Assembly (NCBI GenBank): GCA_025266875.1
Contig: JALLLT010000019.1
Coordinates: forward strand, 124,001 to 188,000
Source of the DNA: Fennellomyces sp. T-0311
Taxonomy: Eukaryota; Mucoromycota; Mucoromycetes; Mucorales; Lichtheimiaceae
DNA: 64,000 nt
Direction of reading: 5' to 3'
This document shows positions 35,346 to 47,195 of the stretch, one piece after another. A model generated the notes under the pieces. That model was not told the origin of the DNA and did not search any database. It was given only the letters and a program-made list of their open reading frames with translations. Both the position numbers and the translations under genes were made by a program. Every line of letters begins with the position of its first letter. The stretch's first letter is position 1.

Positions 35346-37128
35346 GCAGAGATAATAAAGGGGGGTACAAAAAGGCACGTGGATACGGTACTGATGATGC
35401 TTTACACTCAGAAACACGCTATCATGAGTACAAGCAAGCACCAGTGCTGACTGGATTAATGCCAGATCATCCTGGATTATTCGAAGGCGTTACGGCGACT
35501 GGCGGCAGGGCTCAGTCGAAGTGCTGCGTTCTGCTGAACCGGGCCGGGTAAAGCCAGACATCCGGTTTGTCCACGACTTTAGCGAAGAATGGAGCAAAAC
35601 GCATAAGGGAATAAGCTGGGTGACATGTTTTGGGGAGAGGAATCATCAAAGGTATTTAAAAGGATACAAGAACGCATCCAGTCTCAGACTAACGTACTAC
35701 GAGCTTCAGAAAAAAAAGAATGATTGATTGCTAATCGAGGATATTGTGACATGAAGCCATTTGTGCACCTTAGAATTGGCAGGGTTGGAAGGGAAGGTAG
35801 AGAGGGTATGGTGGAATTGGTAGGTACATTTACTTTCTGTCGCCGTTACTTACATCAAGGTCAAGGAACTTACAACAGCTGGTTCAAAGCTGCAATATGT
35901 TCAGCAAACTCATTTTACAGAATCTGGGAACTGCATTTCGTCTTCTCAGCTGGTACATTTTCAAACGCAAATTTTTATAATAAACAAGGAGCAACATCCA
36001 TAAGCATGTGCTTAGTGCTCGAAAAAGACATTTTTGGTATATCAAAAATGCGCGGCAATATATACGTTAGCTTAGTCAATGGCTTAAAAATACTATATGC
36101 AGTTCTAATCGCGACCAGTATGATCAGCCTTTAAGGTATTGCTTCTATCAAAATCTGGAATATGCTATACCGAATTAAATTTACTCTAAGAAGCAATGGA
36201 ATGTTACACATGGTTGATCCACTGAGTTTTATTAATGGTGCTACAATAAATGGCCACAGACAGGCTCCCACGATCAAACGGTGCAAATCACATACACACA
36301 AAGGATATGTCTTTTTCTTTCTTCCATGAGCCTACTGCCGCACCGGTGCTGACAGGGACTTTAATATTTCGGATAGTTGCCCTGTCCCTGGAAGGCCATC
36401 ATCGCGCTTTCCAAAGTACACTCCTGGGTATTATAGTTGAAGTGGGAATGGGCCATATGACAGACATAAACCAAATAATTGTGTTGGAATTGACGCGGTT
36501 GCTCTATTCTCGCTCAGGACGGGCGCATACACAGCGAGAGACTGCAGCATGGAGGTGTATAGTTTACTCTCAGTTGCGTGGATATGGAAGCCCGCTTCAT
36601 ACCGTGAGAAGTGGTTTCTCAGGCACCCAACACAATGTCGGGCAAGATAGGTAGGAGGTGCTTTGGAGCGCAACGAAAAGTGGATGCGGCTCTAGAATAA
36701 GATTCACAGTTTTCGAAGAGAATTGAGCGGTGTGCTCTCCTTTTCGATGCAACGCCAGAAGTTTCTCTCCTGATCTCAGCGTAAGTGATGATGTAATTTA
36801 TGCTCTTGTGATTCAAAGGGGATTAGTGAACAGCTCTAGGCGACAAGTTTTGGTGATGGCCAAAAAAAAAAGGTGAGACTATAATTCTGGCCCAATGAAA
36901 AAGCTTAATTGCATTGATGCTTTCAATTTGCTATGACGACTTGCGTTACCTTAAGATGGTGACACAGGCAAGTGGGGTGCGAACGCTTTTAAGTTCTGAG
37001 TTTTTTTGAGTAGCAAACTGTTTCTACACTCCTCTTTTTTTTTCTGCAAAAAAAAAGAACGCTCGACAAACGTACTCCACCTTTTCTAGTCGTTTACTGA
37101 TCGTTTGTCCATTTGTGCCACAAAAGCA
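35346..37128. other. Intergenic, no gene supported
   Basis: Frames of 136 codons (35724-36134) and 134 codons (36250-36654) carry no recognised domain or paralog. The final 150 bp (poly-T/A tracts, then ACAAAAGCA before the ATG) is the sestrin promoter and leader. Confidence 0.45.
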
Positions 37129-39651
37129 ATGAACCACGATCAGCAACAACCTCCTACAGCCGTTGAAGACTCAGGTAATGAATAGTGCAGGGCAATGAAT
37201 GAAGGATTAACTTTTGAAGCCCAAAAAAAAAATAGCACGCGATGTACGAGCACAGCAACTTCAATCGTCCCGACTTCGTGTTGCGCTGTTCAAGAATCTT
37301 CAGGTGGAATGTGCTGAAGATCGGCAAGTGGCGCTAGAAAAAATCATTCAAGTGGTCAAGTCGTTTCTTCGCGTTGCCCGGTCGCCGTTCTCTGCTTCAT
37401 CGTCCGAAGCAACGCCGGTTCTGACTTGTCCAGTGCGTGCTGCTGCCATGACACCCAAGTCTGAAACTGATCATGCAGGAATAACGCATGATGCGCTGAC
37501 ATATGACGAGTCAATGACGGACGAGCAACTGCGATACTTTTTGCTGACGATGCTGAGACTGGCGCACAGCTGCCCGTTCGGCGACGTGCGGCAGACGTTC
37601 AAGGACTTTTTGCAAAAGACGGCGGTAAGCGGCAGCGTGCTCTGTGCTTCTTTTTATTATTTTTTATTTTTGTTTGACTGGATCATGCGCCTCCGCATTA
37701 GGATTCGCGCGTCATGTTTGCCCCCCAAGCAAGCCATCTGTCACCTTCCATTTTTATACCGCTTAAAGATATTTTCTCACTCGAGTCGTCCGCCTCCTCC
37801 AGAGCCTTCATATCCTACCCGCGGCCGGAGCACCTCTCCATCTCACCCTGGTCGCAGGACACCGACGACGAAGACAGCCGACGAAGGCCGGAACTCAAGC
37901 CCGATTTGAACCGCGAAGCCCTGTGTTCCACCGGCGGACGCCCATCCGACGAGTACGTCCGCCAGATGATGACCAAGACCTTTGTCGACGAGGGCCGTCT
38001 CGCCAATGTCTTCCGCGTCATGTCGTTCTTTCCCACCTTCTACGAGATTTACAGCACCACGTACACGCAGACCCTCAAATCATCGCTGGGCCCGGTGGCC
38101 CGAACCTGGAAGTGCTACCTGGGTATTTTGGTACATATGACGTGGTTACTTGGGAAAAAATGGCAGAAACTTACACAAAGTTGCCCTGCTCATAGGCATC
38201 TGCTGAACATCAGTGCCAGTATCTGGTATCAATCCTGCGTCTCGAGTTCTTGCAGGCAGGAGGCGATCCCACATGGCTCAAAGGCATCGACTACGCACCG
38301 CTCAAACTGCGCCATATTTCTCGACTCGTCCTGAAGCTATCGCGGCAGCCGTGGAGGCTCTCGGCCGATGATCTGACCGGCCTTATTCGTCGTCCCGGCG
38401 CAGTGGTGAGTGAGACGTGGAGCAAGGGCGAACTGGTGCAGGCGATCGTCGTCATCGCAACGTTTCTCGGGCTGAGCAGCTTTGTCCTGGCCTGCGGGAT
38501 TGCGCCGGAAATGGACATGCGGGGTGGCTATTACGTGCACGGACGAGATGATGATAACTTCCTGGAAGGGGTGGAGCACGAGTTAGATGAATGGGCCCCT
38601 TCGTCACCTGGGAAAGATTCCGCGGACGTTGCACGAGCAGCAGCATCAGCAGCCACAGGCTGGCATGACAGTAGCATTTCCGTCGATATGCATCACCAGC
38701 CCTTCACATCTGACAACGGGCTAGGTTTGGGCGTGTCGGTGGACGACGCTGAAGAGATGGGGGATCAGACAAACGATGTTGTATATAAGCTCAAGTCATC
38801 GAGCGGTTCACCGCTGAAAAATGTGCTCCTGGAGAGCTTGGAAAAGCTGAATTTGACAAAAGATAAACAGCAGCTGGCTGCTGACGACGAAGGTAGCTTT
38901 TCTCCCATTACTCTCATCCCTTTTCCCGCGTCTCTCCGTATGGCTCGTGTTTTAAGCTGCCTCTCTTTGTGGCCTTTTTCTTTCTTCTCGACACGTAGAA
39001 ACTAACAGTCTGGATACTGCTGAAACACCCACGTCCGAAGAGCTTCCGAGGTGGACATTTAATCAAGTATATGAAGATTTGACTCGCTTCACTGATACCA
39101 GCGCAGAAAGCAGCTTGCTCCCGCAGGACCATGATGATACTCCTGTAAATGACATTGTCTCCGGCGACTATTGCTGGGAAGACCATGGCTGTGATCTGGT
39201 CAACCAGTTTCTTCCCGGGCTAGGTGAAAGTCTCGATGACGAGTTCAACGAGGCCCTGAGCATCACCGACTGGACGTAAGTTTATCCGTGCCACCGCTGG
39301 AGCCGCCCCCATCTGATTTCTTCCCTACTTACAAGCATATTCCACAATACCTCGGATTCCAACATTGATACCTCACCATTACGGCGTGCGATATGGTATT
39401 ACACTCAGAAAAATCTTGGGCTTACTAAAGAGGACTATGACTATCAAGACATTTCAACGTACTTGAGCGCACGCCATAAGGAGTACATCAGAAAGGTGTG
39501 CCACCGTCCCTCAGAAATTCTCTACAGCGATTGGAACAACATAGGCATGTCTTTGCGTCCCGAAGAAAAGTGTCACGTAAACCTACTCGTCGCTTCCGCC
39601 AAAAAACAGGCTCTCCTTTGCTATGGATTTGCCGCAGTTGACCAAGTCTAA
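37129..39651 (+). CDS. Sestrin (PA26 p53-induced family)
   Basis: Six exons (37129-37174, 37236-37624, 37702-38130, 38196-38892, 38999-39275, 39336-39651) encode 717 aa. Sestrins are stress-induced inhibitors of TORC1 acting on GATOR2; human SESN2 is a leucine sensor. The N-terminal AhpD-like half has FVDEGRLANVFRVMSFFP and EHQCQYLVSILRLEFLQAGG. The Cys and Tyr of the SESN2 redox triad (C125, Y127) are kept, but the His (H132) position is Leu. The C-terminal half has CWEDHGCDLVNQFLPGLGE, DTSPLRRAIWYY and EEKCHVNLLVASAKKQALL. Equivalents of the SESN2 leucine-binding R390, T386, W444 and E451 are all recognisable, though the W-E spacing is longer by about four residues. A Ser/Asp-rich disordered insert of about 130 residues separates the halves. 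The family is rare in yeasts but known in early-diverging fungi. Confidence 0.92.
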
Positions 39652-40384
39652 AATCCACAAAAAAGTAAGAAACCATTGCAAGTTAATAAAAAAAGGAAGG
39701 TGGGCACGCTAGCAAATCCTTGTACGTAATACGCAGCTATGCCTTCGACTTTTTCACACCCCATACCGCTTTTTTTATGCGCTCTTGCGCTGCGCAAAGC
39801 AGCTACATATCTTGTAATAAACCGGTGCTGAAACAAATTGCGCGTTGTCCATACGTGTGTGCAGCGACAACAGTCGTGCCGGCTATATTATGTCGTCCGC
39901 AATCTCGCCACAGTAGAAAGCATGTCCCCACCTCACGCTCAATGGAACAAGCTCATACATGAACAGTGGTTCACAGCCGTGCATTAGGAGCATAGGGCGC
40001 GTGGCCAATCAAAATTTAACATGCTCAACATGTGCATTTACCCTTTGGCAACTATCACTTTTCTCACGTCACCATCTCATAACGACACAGATGATCCGTC
40101 ACACAGTAACATGGCTCGCTCCAGGTCATGTAATTGGATTGCTGCGGACGATCCAAACTGTGAATAGTACCACATACTTTCCGGCTTTTCTCTTTTCGGA
40201 CGTATAGACTTTGCGGTAAAGAATCATAGCAATGTCTCTATTCATTAATTGCGTGCAAGGTAAGCCAGCGGTCATCTGCAGAGGTGGATCGAGAAACACG
40301 TCTTTATTATCGAATAAATTTGCACAGGATGTATCATAGATTCCAAGTTAATATTACACATTAAGAAACATAAAATCAATCTAT
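39652..40384. other. Intergenic, no gene recognised
   Basis: Downstream region of the sestrin gene. I found no family relic or repeat here. Confidence 0.5.
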
Positions 40385-40860
40385 TTCTAATGATCCTCGC
40401 CCTTCTTGATCACTGGATAGTAATCAAATACACATAAAGTATCCCTTGAATTCGGATCCTTCTCGATACCAATTACTAGCTGTGTACAAGAACCAGTGTG
40501 CAACGGGTATTACTTTAAAAAATACGAAGTATATATGGTATCCCGTTCGTTTTAACGTTGTAATTGACTTGGTCAGTGCCCGTTTGATCGTACCAAATAT
40601 ACGTAATGTCAAAGCGCTCACATGTTTGCTGTATGAACTCCTCGAATTTGACTTTTCTTCTCGATATCCACCACCGTATTTCGTATTCTTGGGATTATCG
40701 TATGTCTGTCTTCTCCTTTGAAAAATGAGTGTAACCAGTTGGTTTCAAGAATATAATAGCGCTCAATGACGTTCATCCACAGTGGGATCACCTACCACCT
40801 GGATACCGGACACGCGTACGAGCCAAGTGGGTGTGAATCTGACCATGACGATCCATAGTG
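40385..40860 (-). pseudogene. HET-domain gene relic, copy D (internally deleted)
   Basis: Read on the minus strand, the segment begins with FTPTWLVRVSGIQVV (matches FRPTWLVRISDMQLV of copy A). It continues with a damaged ALLYS (HET motif ALSYSW with stops), then FEEFIQQTCERFDITYIWYDQ-like sequence matching FERLIQRISKDFGIRYIWYDQ. It then jumps to YYPVIKKGEDH, which belongs near the C-terminus of copies A and B. About 300 codons are deleted and several stops are present, so it is non-functional. Confidence 0.8.
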
Positions 40861-42824
40861 CAGTCCACCAAAGAGTTTTATACGTAGTCTCTCACATTTT
40901 ATGGTGAAAATGGGCCAAACTAAATACCGAAGTTCCCTCATAAGCCGATTTGGCGTCGATTGCTGTCGTATTCTACACATGGTCACTCCGCGTCAATTTA
41001 AAACTAGTCCTAAACTTTTCTTCCTGGCAAGCCAATCAATGGCTTGCAGCAGTACGTGTAAACCCTTCTTTTTATTTTGTGGAGTCCGGATCAAATATGG
41101 ACTGGAAGATAACGAAAGGAAAAAGAGAGCGAAGATGCCCAAATTGAGTACATACGCTTTTGTTATAGAAAATGTTGTGTGACTAAAAACAACCAACATG
41201 AGTAAGTATTGAACCCCCGATTGACTCAGCAAAATAGGCTTTCATGAAATTATGCGGATAAAATATCCGGAGAAATCATTATGCTATCCGGTGTAGTAAG
41301 ATTGTTTGATAACTATATCTCGGTCGTAAGTGCTACGGAAGTTTCACTTCTGATTTACATATGCTGTAAGACCTATATGTAGAATGGACCATATGATCTC
41401 ATAGAACACGGCACATCTTGTCGAAAGCCATACACATCGACGTACAAGGGTTCCTAAATGAATACAGTTCTATCTTTTAACTCATTGAAGTTATACTATC
41501 ATCGTTACAGCATTGACCACACTTAATACTACCGAGTAACTGATACTTTTAATCGTACCAGAATCTCTTGACCTTTTTTTCATGCGTAGCGGTGAAGTCA
41601 TCAAAGATATTCCATTCTGGAAAATAGAGTACTATCGCAGACTTGAAAAGGCCTAATGGACTGTAGAGAATTACTCAGAAAATTAATAAGACTAGTGAGT
41701 TTTTCTTTTTATTGAAACGGCCGGCTCGATCCCTTGAATTCGCTGTGGACGAAAATGGAAATTCCGTATTAGCTTCCAATAGTAACTAACCGGTAATGAT
41801 GGGTCCCTGGACCCTTTGCTTAAGGCAGCTACTAAACTATTAACAACAAATAGCTTATCCTGTAAAGATACATGATTGGTAACGAGAGGTTATATCGGTC
41901 GTTTGTTTCAGCGACTTTGTAAAAAAGGTCGAGCAAATATTTTTTTCATGCCCCACTCTCATATTGCATGAATAGTAATAGATACATTGTGTTAACGCTT
42001 CACTGCGAGTGCGTTTCAAGTAAAAGCAATGCTATACAACATTCTCAAACGAGCGTCAACCTTACCGAATATACGGAAGGAAAGGATATCCACGGCTATC
42101 TTTTCGCCTTTATCCTGTATTGTTCAGTTTCACGTTTTTTTTATATGGTCTAACCCATTTAGCTTATAGCCATCTATTGAAGCCATATGCACAAATACTC
42201 GGAGCGCCTTTCTTTTTCTCCAAAGTACAGGTATCCGTCCATCAGGCATACAAAAAAGTAAAATTGGATAGCCATGTGTTGGCCTTATATAAAAAGCCAC
42301 ACAAAGAGGACTAACCAAATCTCTACTTTTGTAGGTACACCGAGTTAATTGATCACCGCCTTGTGCAACTGTCAAGTAGTGACGGATGAGTTTCGGGTTA
42401 CCATGGATGCGGTGAATAAATAGAAACATGCAAAGATCCCACTATGCCGCCCACGAATTTGCTCGGAGTTGCCCATGCCAGCCAGGGCTGAATATATATA
42501 CTTCTTTTACCCGAAATAAACAAAAAAATACTAAAGCTTCATTCCCAGCCTCACCTGGTCGACAGTTCCATATGATCAGAAAAGTGATGCAAAGAAAAAA
42601 CAAAAAAAACTGTTCGGTTGCCCAGTCAATCATCGTAAGTTCCAATCAGGACACACAGCTTTCGTTTGTGTCACATTTCAACTTCATTAGCTAAATATAG
42701 CTGTAAAAACCAACTCAACACGTTGTCTTTAATTTACAATCTTTCGCTCTGGACACTCGCTCTTCTTCTATCCTTCCTTCTTTCTCGTAACTCCTTCCCC
42801 TCTTTTTTTTTCTCTTCCTTAACG
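40861..42824. other. Intergenic, no gene recognised
   Basis: A+T-rich with many short frames on both strands, none with a motif or paralog. The last 150 bp, rich in TCTTC/TTTC, is the leader of the secreted-protein gene at 42825. Confidence 0.5.
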
Positions 42825-44114
42825 ATGAAGGTTCAACTGCTCATCGTATTCGTCATTGCATTCCTTGCTGTATTCGCTACCGCTGATCTCCAGGACGAGA
42901 TTGACAAGGCCTTGAAAAAGTTCTGCGGTGGTAATTGCCCTTGATTACCAAAAAGTTGGCAACAAGCGTCTAAAGAAAAAACGCGTATTTTAGGCATCAA
43001 GGTTACCGCTCCTACCAAAAACAAAGTATTCAGTAACCCCAAAAAGGTTCAGGTCACTGTCAGTAAGTTGATCAACGTCAATTTGTATTGTTATTTTGGC
43101 GGTTCTTAATGTGATGTTGTGTTTCAGCTCGACAGCCTAATGCCCAGGCCAAGGTTATCAACGGTATCGACGTACGTTTTCGCTGGATAATATAGCAACC
43201 AGATTGTAACCTTGGCAACATATAGGTTTACTCTATCGATTCTAAGGGCAAGGCCAAGTATCTTGGTACTCCCTGGAAGGGCAACTACGCACTGAACAAG
43301 AAGGCTACTTTGACGTAAGCGTCTTGATTTTAACCTATACACGCACACATAGTCTAACATGCAATAGTGTCGATTTGACCAAGGCAAAGAACGCAAAGTT
43401 CCCCTCGCAGTTCGAATTCCGGTAAGCAGCCTTTTTAACTTTCTCGATTTCAATGCTAATGATACTTTTATAGTGTCTGGGTTCACAACAAGTCTGGTAA
43501 GCGTCTTTCCCAAGTATAGATTAGTTAGATGCCTAACCCTTGTTTCTCCTTGCGCACAGGCCCTGACTGCACTTTAATGTCCAAGGTAAGCTTTTTTTGC
43601 CGCCCAGATAACACATTGACATCTAATGTATCAAAAAAAAATAGACTTTCAAGGTCAAGTCATCTAGCCATTCCAACGCAAAGGAAGACGAAGAAATCAG
43701 CGAGATGAACGCTGATGTTGACAACGGTTGTTTCGGTATCGAGATCAGCAAGCCTGCCATTGGTGAACACGTCTCTGGTCGTTTCCCTCTTCAAATCGCC
43801 CGCGATGGTGCTTCCCAAGTTGATACCGTCACTGGTGTTGAGCTTTTCAAGGTTGACTTGAACGATCGCGAACCCATCAAGGTTCAGGACTCATGGACTG
43901 GTGGTGCTCTTGTTCATCAAGCCTTCAATCTCAAGGACTCTCTCAAGGAAGCTCAATCCGATGATGGCAAGGATTATGCCTATTTCTACAAGTAAGTTCA
44001 CATTTCTTTCGCTTTGAAAAGTTATTCATTTCATAATTGTGTAGGTTGAGCGGTGTTACGCAACACGAGGAGTCCTGCAGCTTCTATTCGCATCCCTTCT
44101 ACATTGACGCTTAG
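42825..44114 (+). CDS. Secreted protein of unknown function, nine exons
   Basis: Exons 42825-42930, 42994-43062, 43128-43171, 43226-43314, 43368-43421, 43474-43496, 43560-43585, 43645-43991 and 44045-44114 encode 275 aa, all junctions in phase. Residues 1-20 are a signal peptide (LLIVFVIAFLAVFATA). The mature protein is beta-rich, with two similar halves: IKVTAPTKNKVFSNPKKVQV in the first, and IEISKPAIGEHVSGRFPLQI in the second. Both follow a hydrophobic-rich sheet pattern that suggests two Ig-like or Kre9/Knh1-like domains; that fold is an inference. Four mature cysteines could pair. Very small exons (23 and 26 nt) make it easy to miss. The dense CT-rich leader and strong splice sites suggest high expression. 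No enzyme motif is present. Confidence 0.8.
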
Positions 44115-44177
44115 AGAAATAATGTTGTTGTAGATGTACTTTTATTTCCAAAACAAAACAATCTCTCTCGCTCTCTT

Positions 44178-45072
44178 TTAGTCCCAAATCAATTGCCCAA
44201 ACTCGTTCAAACTGGCTTTGGAAGTCGGCACCTTGGAGGATCCCTTTTGTGGTTTCTTGCCCCATGGCGTGTTCTTTCCTGCTCCCGTGCTATAGAATTC
44301 ATTGATCTTTTGTCTTTCGAGCTCCTTTTGATGTCGCCGTAATCGTTCAGCTTGAAGCGCATCGGCGTTGGCTTTGGCTTGCTTCTTCTTGGCTGCTTTT
44401 GCCTGGTTTTCTCGCTGTTTCTTGCTTAAGGGCTCCACTTCGCGCGGCGCGGAATATACTACTTATGCGTTAGCTTTCCGTTAATAATCATGTGCCGCCC
44501 TCCAACTTACTTTGCTTTTTGCTGGAACCAATGGATTCCCATCCTTCTTCATATGGCACCGGCTCCCAATCATCCTCCTCTTTTTCGGTGGTGATGCGCA
44601 TGACCCGCGAGTATCGTGGTGTCAAATCCATATGCTTGTCAACCTCTCTTGATTCAGTCTGTTGCTTGTCAGTCGGTTCACTCTTTTGCGCTGGTACTTC
44701 TTCAGGTTGCTGCTTGACAACCTTTGGTGTTGCGGCCTCGTTGGGTTTTGACGGTTCCGCGACCTGCGATTTGCCAGCTTTTCCAGTCTCCTCCTGGCGC
44801 GATGGCGCATCAACAGCGGGTTTCGATTCTATCTTTTTGGGCTTTTCATCCTTTCGAGTTGAAGGCGAATCAAGTTTCTGCGGTTGGGATGGTGACACGT
44901 CTTTTGGTTTGGCATTGGAGGGCTTTGCTTTGGACTTTTTCTTCTTTTTCTTGGACTTTTTGGCTACCTCATCGAGTGAATTGTCGGTGGTGTCAAGCAA
45001 TTGCGAGCGGTAAAAGTAAATGACCAAGACAGGTAAGAATAGCACGCATAATAAGCCTAGCTCTTGGTACAT
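44178..45072 (-). CDS. Lys-rich single-pass membrane protein
   Basis: Exons 45072-44511 and 44458-44178 give 280 aa. Residues 5-22 (LGLLCVLFLPVLVIYFY) form one transmembrane segment at the N-terminus with a short lumenal end. The rest is cytosolic and disordered: KKSKKKKKKSKAK, then a Pro/Ser/Lys/Glu-rich linker, then DDWEPVPYEEGWESIG, a basic coiled coil (QAERLRRHQKELERQK) and a conserved-looking C-terminus ending LNEFGQLIWD. The layout resembles ER-anchored ribosome- or microtubule-associated proteins, but no family can be named. Its 3' end is 64 bp from that of the convergent secreted-protein gene. Confidence 0.8.
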
Positions 45073-45240
45073 TCTGCTTTCAACAGAGAGCTGGGACTAT
45101 TTTCAACGGCAGCAAAATTTATATGGTTCGGTGATCAGGAGATAAGGCCAAAAACGTGTATTGCTGTGTGTATATTATACAAGGATGGAGGGAGGAGAAA
45201 GGAAAACATTTTGTAGGATAATATATAATATAGTAAGTGT

Positions 45241-46461
45241 TTATAATGTATCGGGCAGGGCTTTGTACAATCCATGCTTGTAGATGTAGTCGATCACCGG
45301 GTTGGGCGACAGGTATTTGATCGACATGTCACGCTTCACAAACAACCTGTGTTCTTTGTTAGCCGTTTTGTTGTCAAGCGGTGCTCGAGACCTCTTACCG
45401 CACTTTGGTTGAGCTGATGTCATTGTGTATCAACTGCTTGATGACGGTGACATTCATCTAAACATTTCCCATTTGTAAGCGCCGCTTCTCCGGTTTAAAA
45501 ATATTCTGCGCTTACTCTATGCTGGTAAAGGATGTCATGTGAAAGCAAAAATCCGTACACGTCGGTTCCGGTTCTCTCTGTACACGCAATTCGGCTTAGA
45601 AAAACCAACGGGGCTGATCTCATGGTGCTTACCTATGATCACGCAGCCATAGTGACCGACAATATGGTGCAGCTAAGGTTACGTATATATTTAGTATGGT
45701 ACCATGGCAACGTATATGCAACCCCACTTACGTCTTTTGGTGCCCAGACGCCGGGATGACCAAACGATGCAATCAAGTCACCACCTGCCAAAAGCATAAT
45801 TTTGATCTTGCGTTGCTCACCTTTTATGAAAACAAATGAGATTGAAACAAACACGTCTTTCGCTTGATCCTTACCGCTTTGTGTACGGATGCCTCCCTTC
45901 AACACATTCAGCTCGTGATCAAAGTGATCAAGCACCACGGCAGTTCGCTGGTACGTTGACTGCCGACTTTCCCAAGAGTCTACCATCAGCCAATCTGATG
46001 TCGACTCGACGGCAAGCGTGCACATTTTGACTCGATGGCTGGCTTTGGCTAGCCCTTCCTTCATGTACGCATCGGATACCGGCGAGTAGTAGCCTGCCAG
46101 CAGCTCGTATTCGTTCCGTTCCTTGAAATGATCCTGCGCCATCTCTGGTTTTTTTTACAGCTTAGTCATAGTTTGCATCGTACGGCCGTTTACTTTTTTT
46201 TATATATCTTACCAAACATGCGCAGGTGGAGATACGTGATCGGTGAAAACGATCCACAAGCTACCAGCACTAACGGGGTCTTGCTATCGTCTTTTTCGGG
46301 CATGTCAGCTATTTTGCAGCTCTCTCTCGGTTTCTATGGCTCTGACCTTCCATGGTTTCGGGTAAATAGCGCCGAGGGAATTCATAATCGCTTTCGAATC
46401 CATTGGTAGCATCAACTGGATCGGCGCCAGTGGTTGGCTTTGGAGTATGTGCACTTGCCAT
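45241..46461 (-). CDS. Nicotinamide/nicotinate mononucleotide adenylyltransferase (NMNAT)
   Basis: Eight exons (46461-46347, 46308-46213, 46144-45875, 45820-45732, 45672-45633, 45577-45516, 45457-45399, 45346-45241) encode 278 aa. It joins NMN or NaMN with ATP to make NAD or deamido-NAD, the last common step of NAD synthesis. The nucleotidyltransferase signature GSFSPITYLHLRMFE is near residue 53; the usual Asn of GSFNP is Ser here. Family motifs follow: GYYSPVSDAY, ASHRVKMC, STSDWLMVDSWE, TAVVLDHFDHELN, KIMLLAGGDLIASFG, GVWAPKD, YGCVIIERTGTDVYGFLLSHDILYQHR and the ISSTKVR motif. The 5' junction (38-nt first intron with a GTCAGA donor) is the least certain. Divergent from TEN1 with 175 bp between start codons. 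Confidence 0.93.
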
Positions 46462-46636
46462 GGTTGTACTTTTTGCAGCGACTGGTCAAATGGTTGGAAC
46501 GGGGCCCTTGCGGTTGGAGTTGAATAAAACGCGAAGGAAGAAACGGTTGGGTCAGGCACAGACGAAGATCAAAATCTATCTACTTGATTCGAACTGCGCT
46601 TTTTTTTTAAGTCCTGAGTGTGTGGAGACGTCAGAT
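46462..46636. promoter_or_regulatory. Divergent promoter between NMNAT and TEN1
   Basis: 175 bp separate the two start codons. No canonical TATA box is seen on either side; the stretch near TEN1 has a T-run (46601-46609). Both genes must be controlled from this short interval. Confidence 0.6.
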
Positions 46637-47102
46637 ATGGATGCCCCAGCCGTGCCTTCCGCAAGACTAGTGGTTCATTTGCGCGAGATCATCGACGATC
46701 CAAAATCCAATGTCAACCAATCCGTCAGGGTCAAAGGCTAGTAAGTCCCTTTCGTGGGTCCAAAACTCGATCGTTGATCGCGATCTCGCTCTAAGCTTAA
46801 AGGAATACGACCCTGTCACGAACCGCGCCGTCATCGAATACGACGATGCAGAGTTACATCTAAACGCTAGCATGCTGGACACTTTCCCTTATCCGGTCGG
46901 AAAACTTATCGAATGCATCGGTGAAGTACGACAGGTAGGCCTGTGGTCAGTGGTCTCCCTGGTTACTAAGCCTGCATAGGAACAAGAGCAAATTGTGCTG
47001 TGGCCACGCATCACGCGGGACATTGATACATTAGACATGAAGTTGTTCGAAAGGGCGGCGCAATACAAGCGACAGTATCTGCAAAAAACCAATAAAGAGT
47101 AG
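46637..47102 (+). CDS. TEN1: TEN1, CST telomere-capping complex subunit
   Basis: Exons 46637-46740, 46796-46934 and 46980-47102 encode 121 aa, close to the usual size of TEN1. It is a single OB-fold protein that binds STN1 in the CTC1/Cdc13-STN1-TEN1 complex at telomeres and stalled forks. The OB strands are recognisable as VRVKGYLKEYDPVTNRAVIE, AELHLNASMLDTFPYPVG, KLIECIGEVRQ and QIVLWPRITRDIDTLD, followed by the C-terminal helix LFERAAQYKRQYL. The spacing matches the human protein (R-LYD..., DPFP..GSLY-FIGEL..., EQAL-RR). Recognition rests on this pattern and length, since TEN1 diverges fast. Only 94 bp separate it from the MMS2-like gene downstream. Confidence 0.8.
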
Positions 47103-47195
47103 ATTTCAACAAAGAGCCCTTGAAGATTGTGGATTTTAAGAGTCCGGCTGTGCCTCCCGTCTTGGTGAACGTCTGTTTCTTTGCATTCGAGATCC

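Noticed and set aside
35724..36654. Two 130-codon frames between the F-box relic and sestrin
   Set aside because: No domain, paralog or splice structure could be seen; both are A+T-rich low-information frames.
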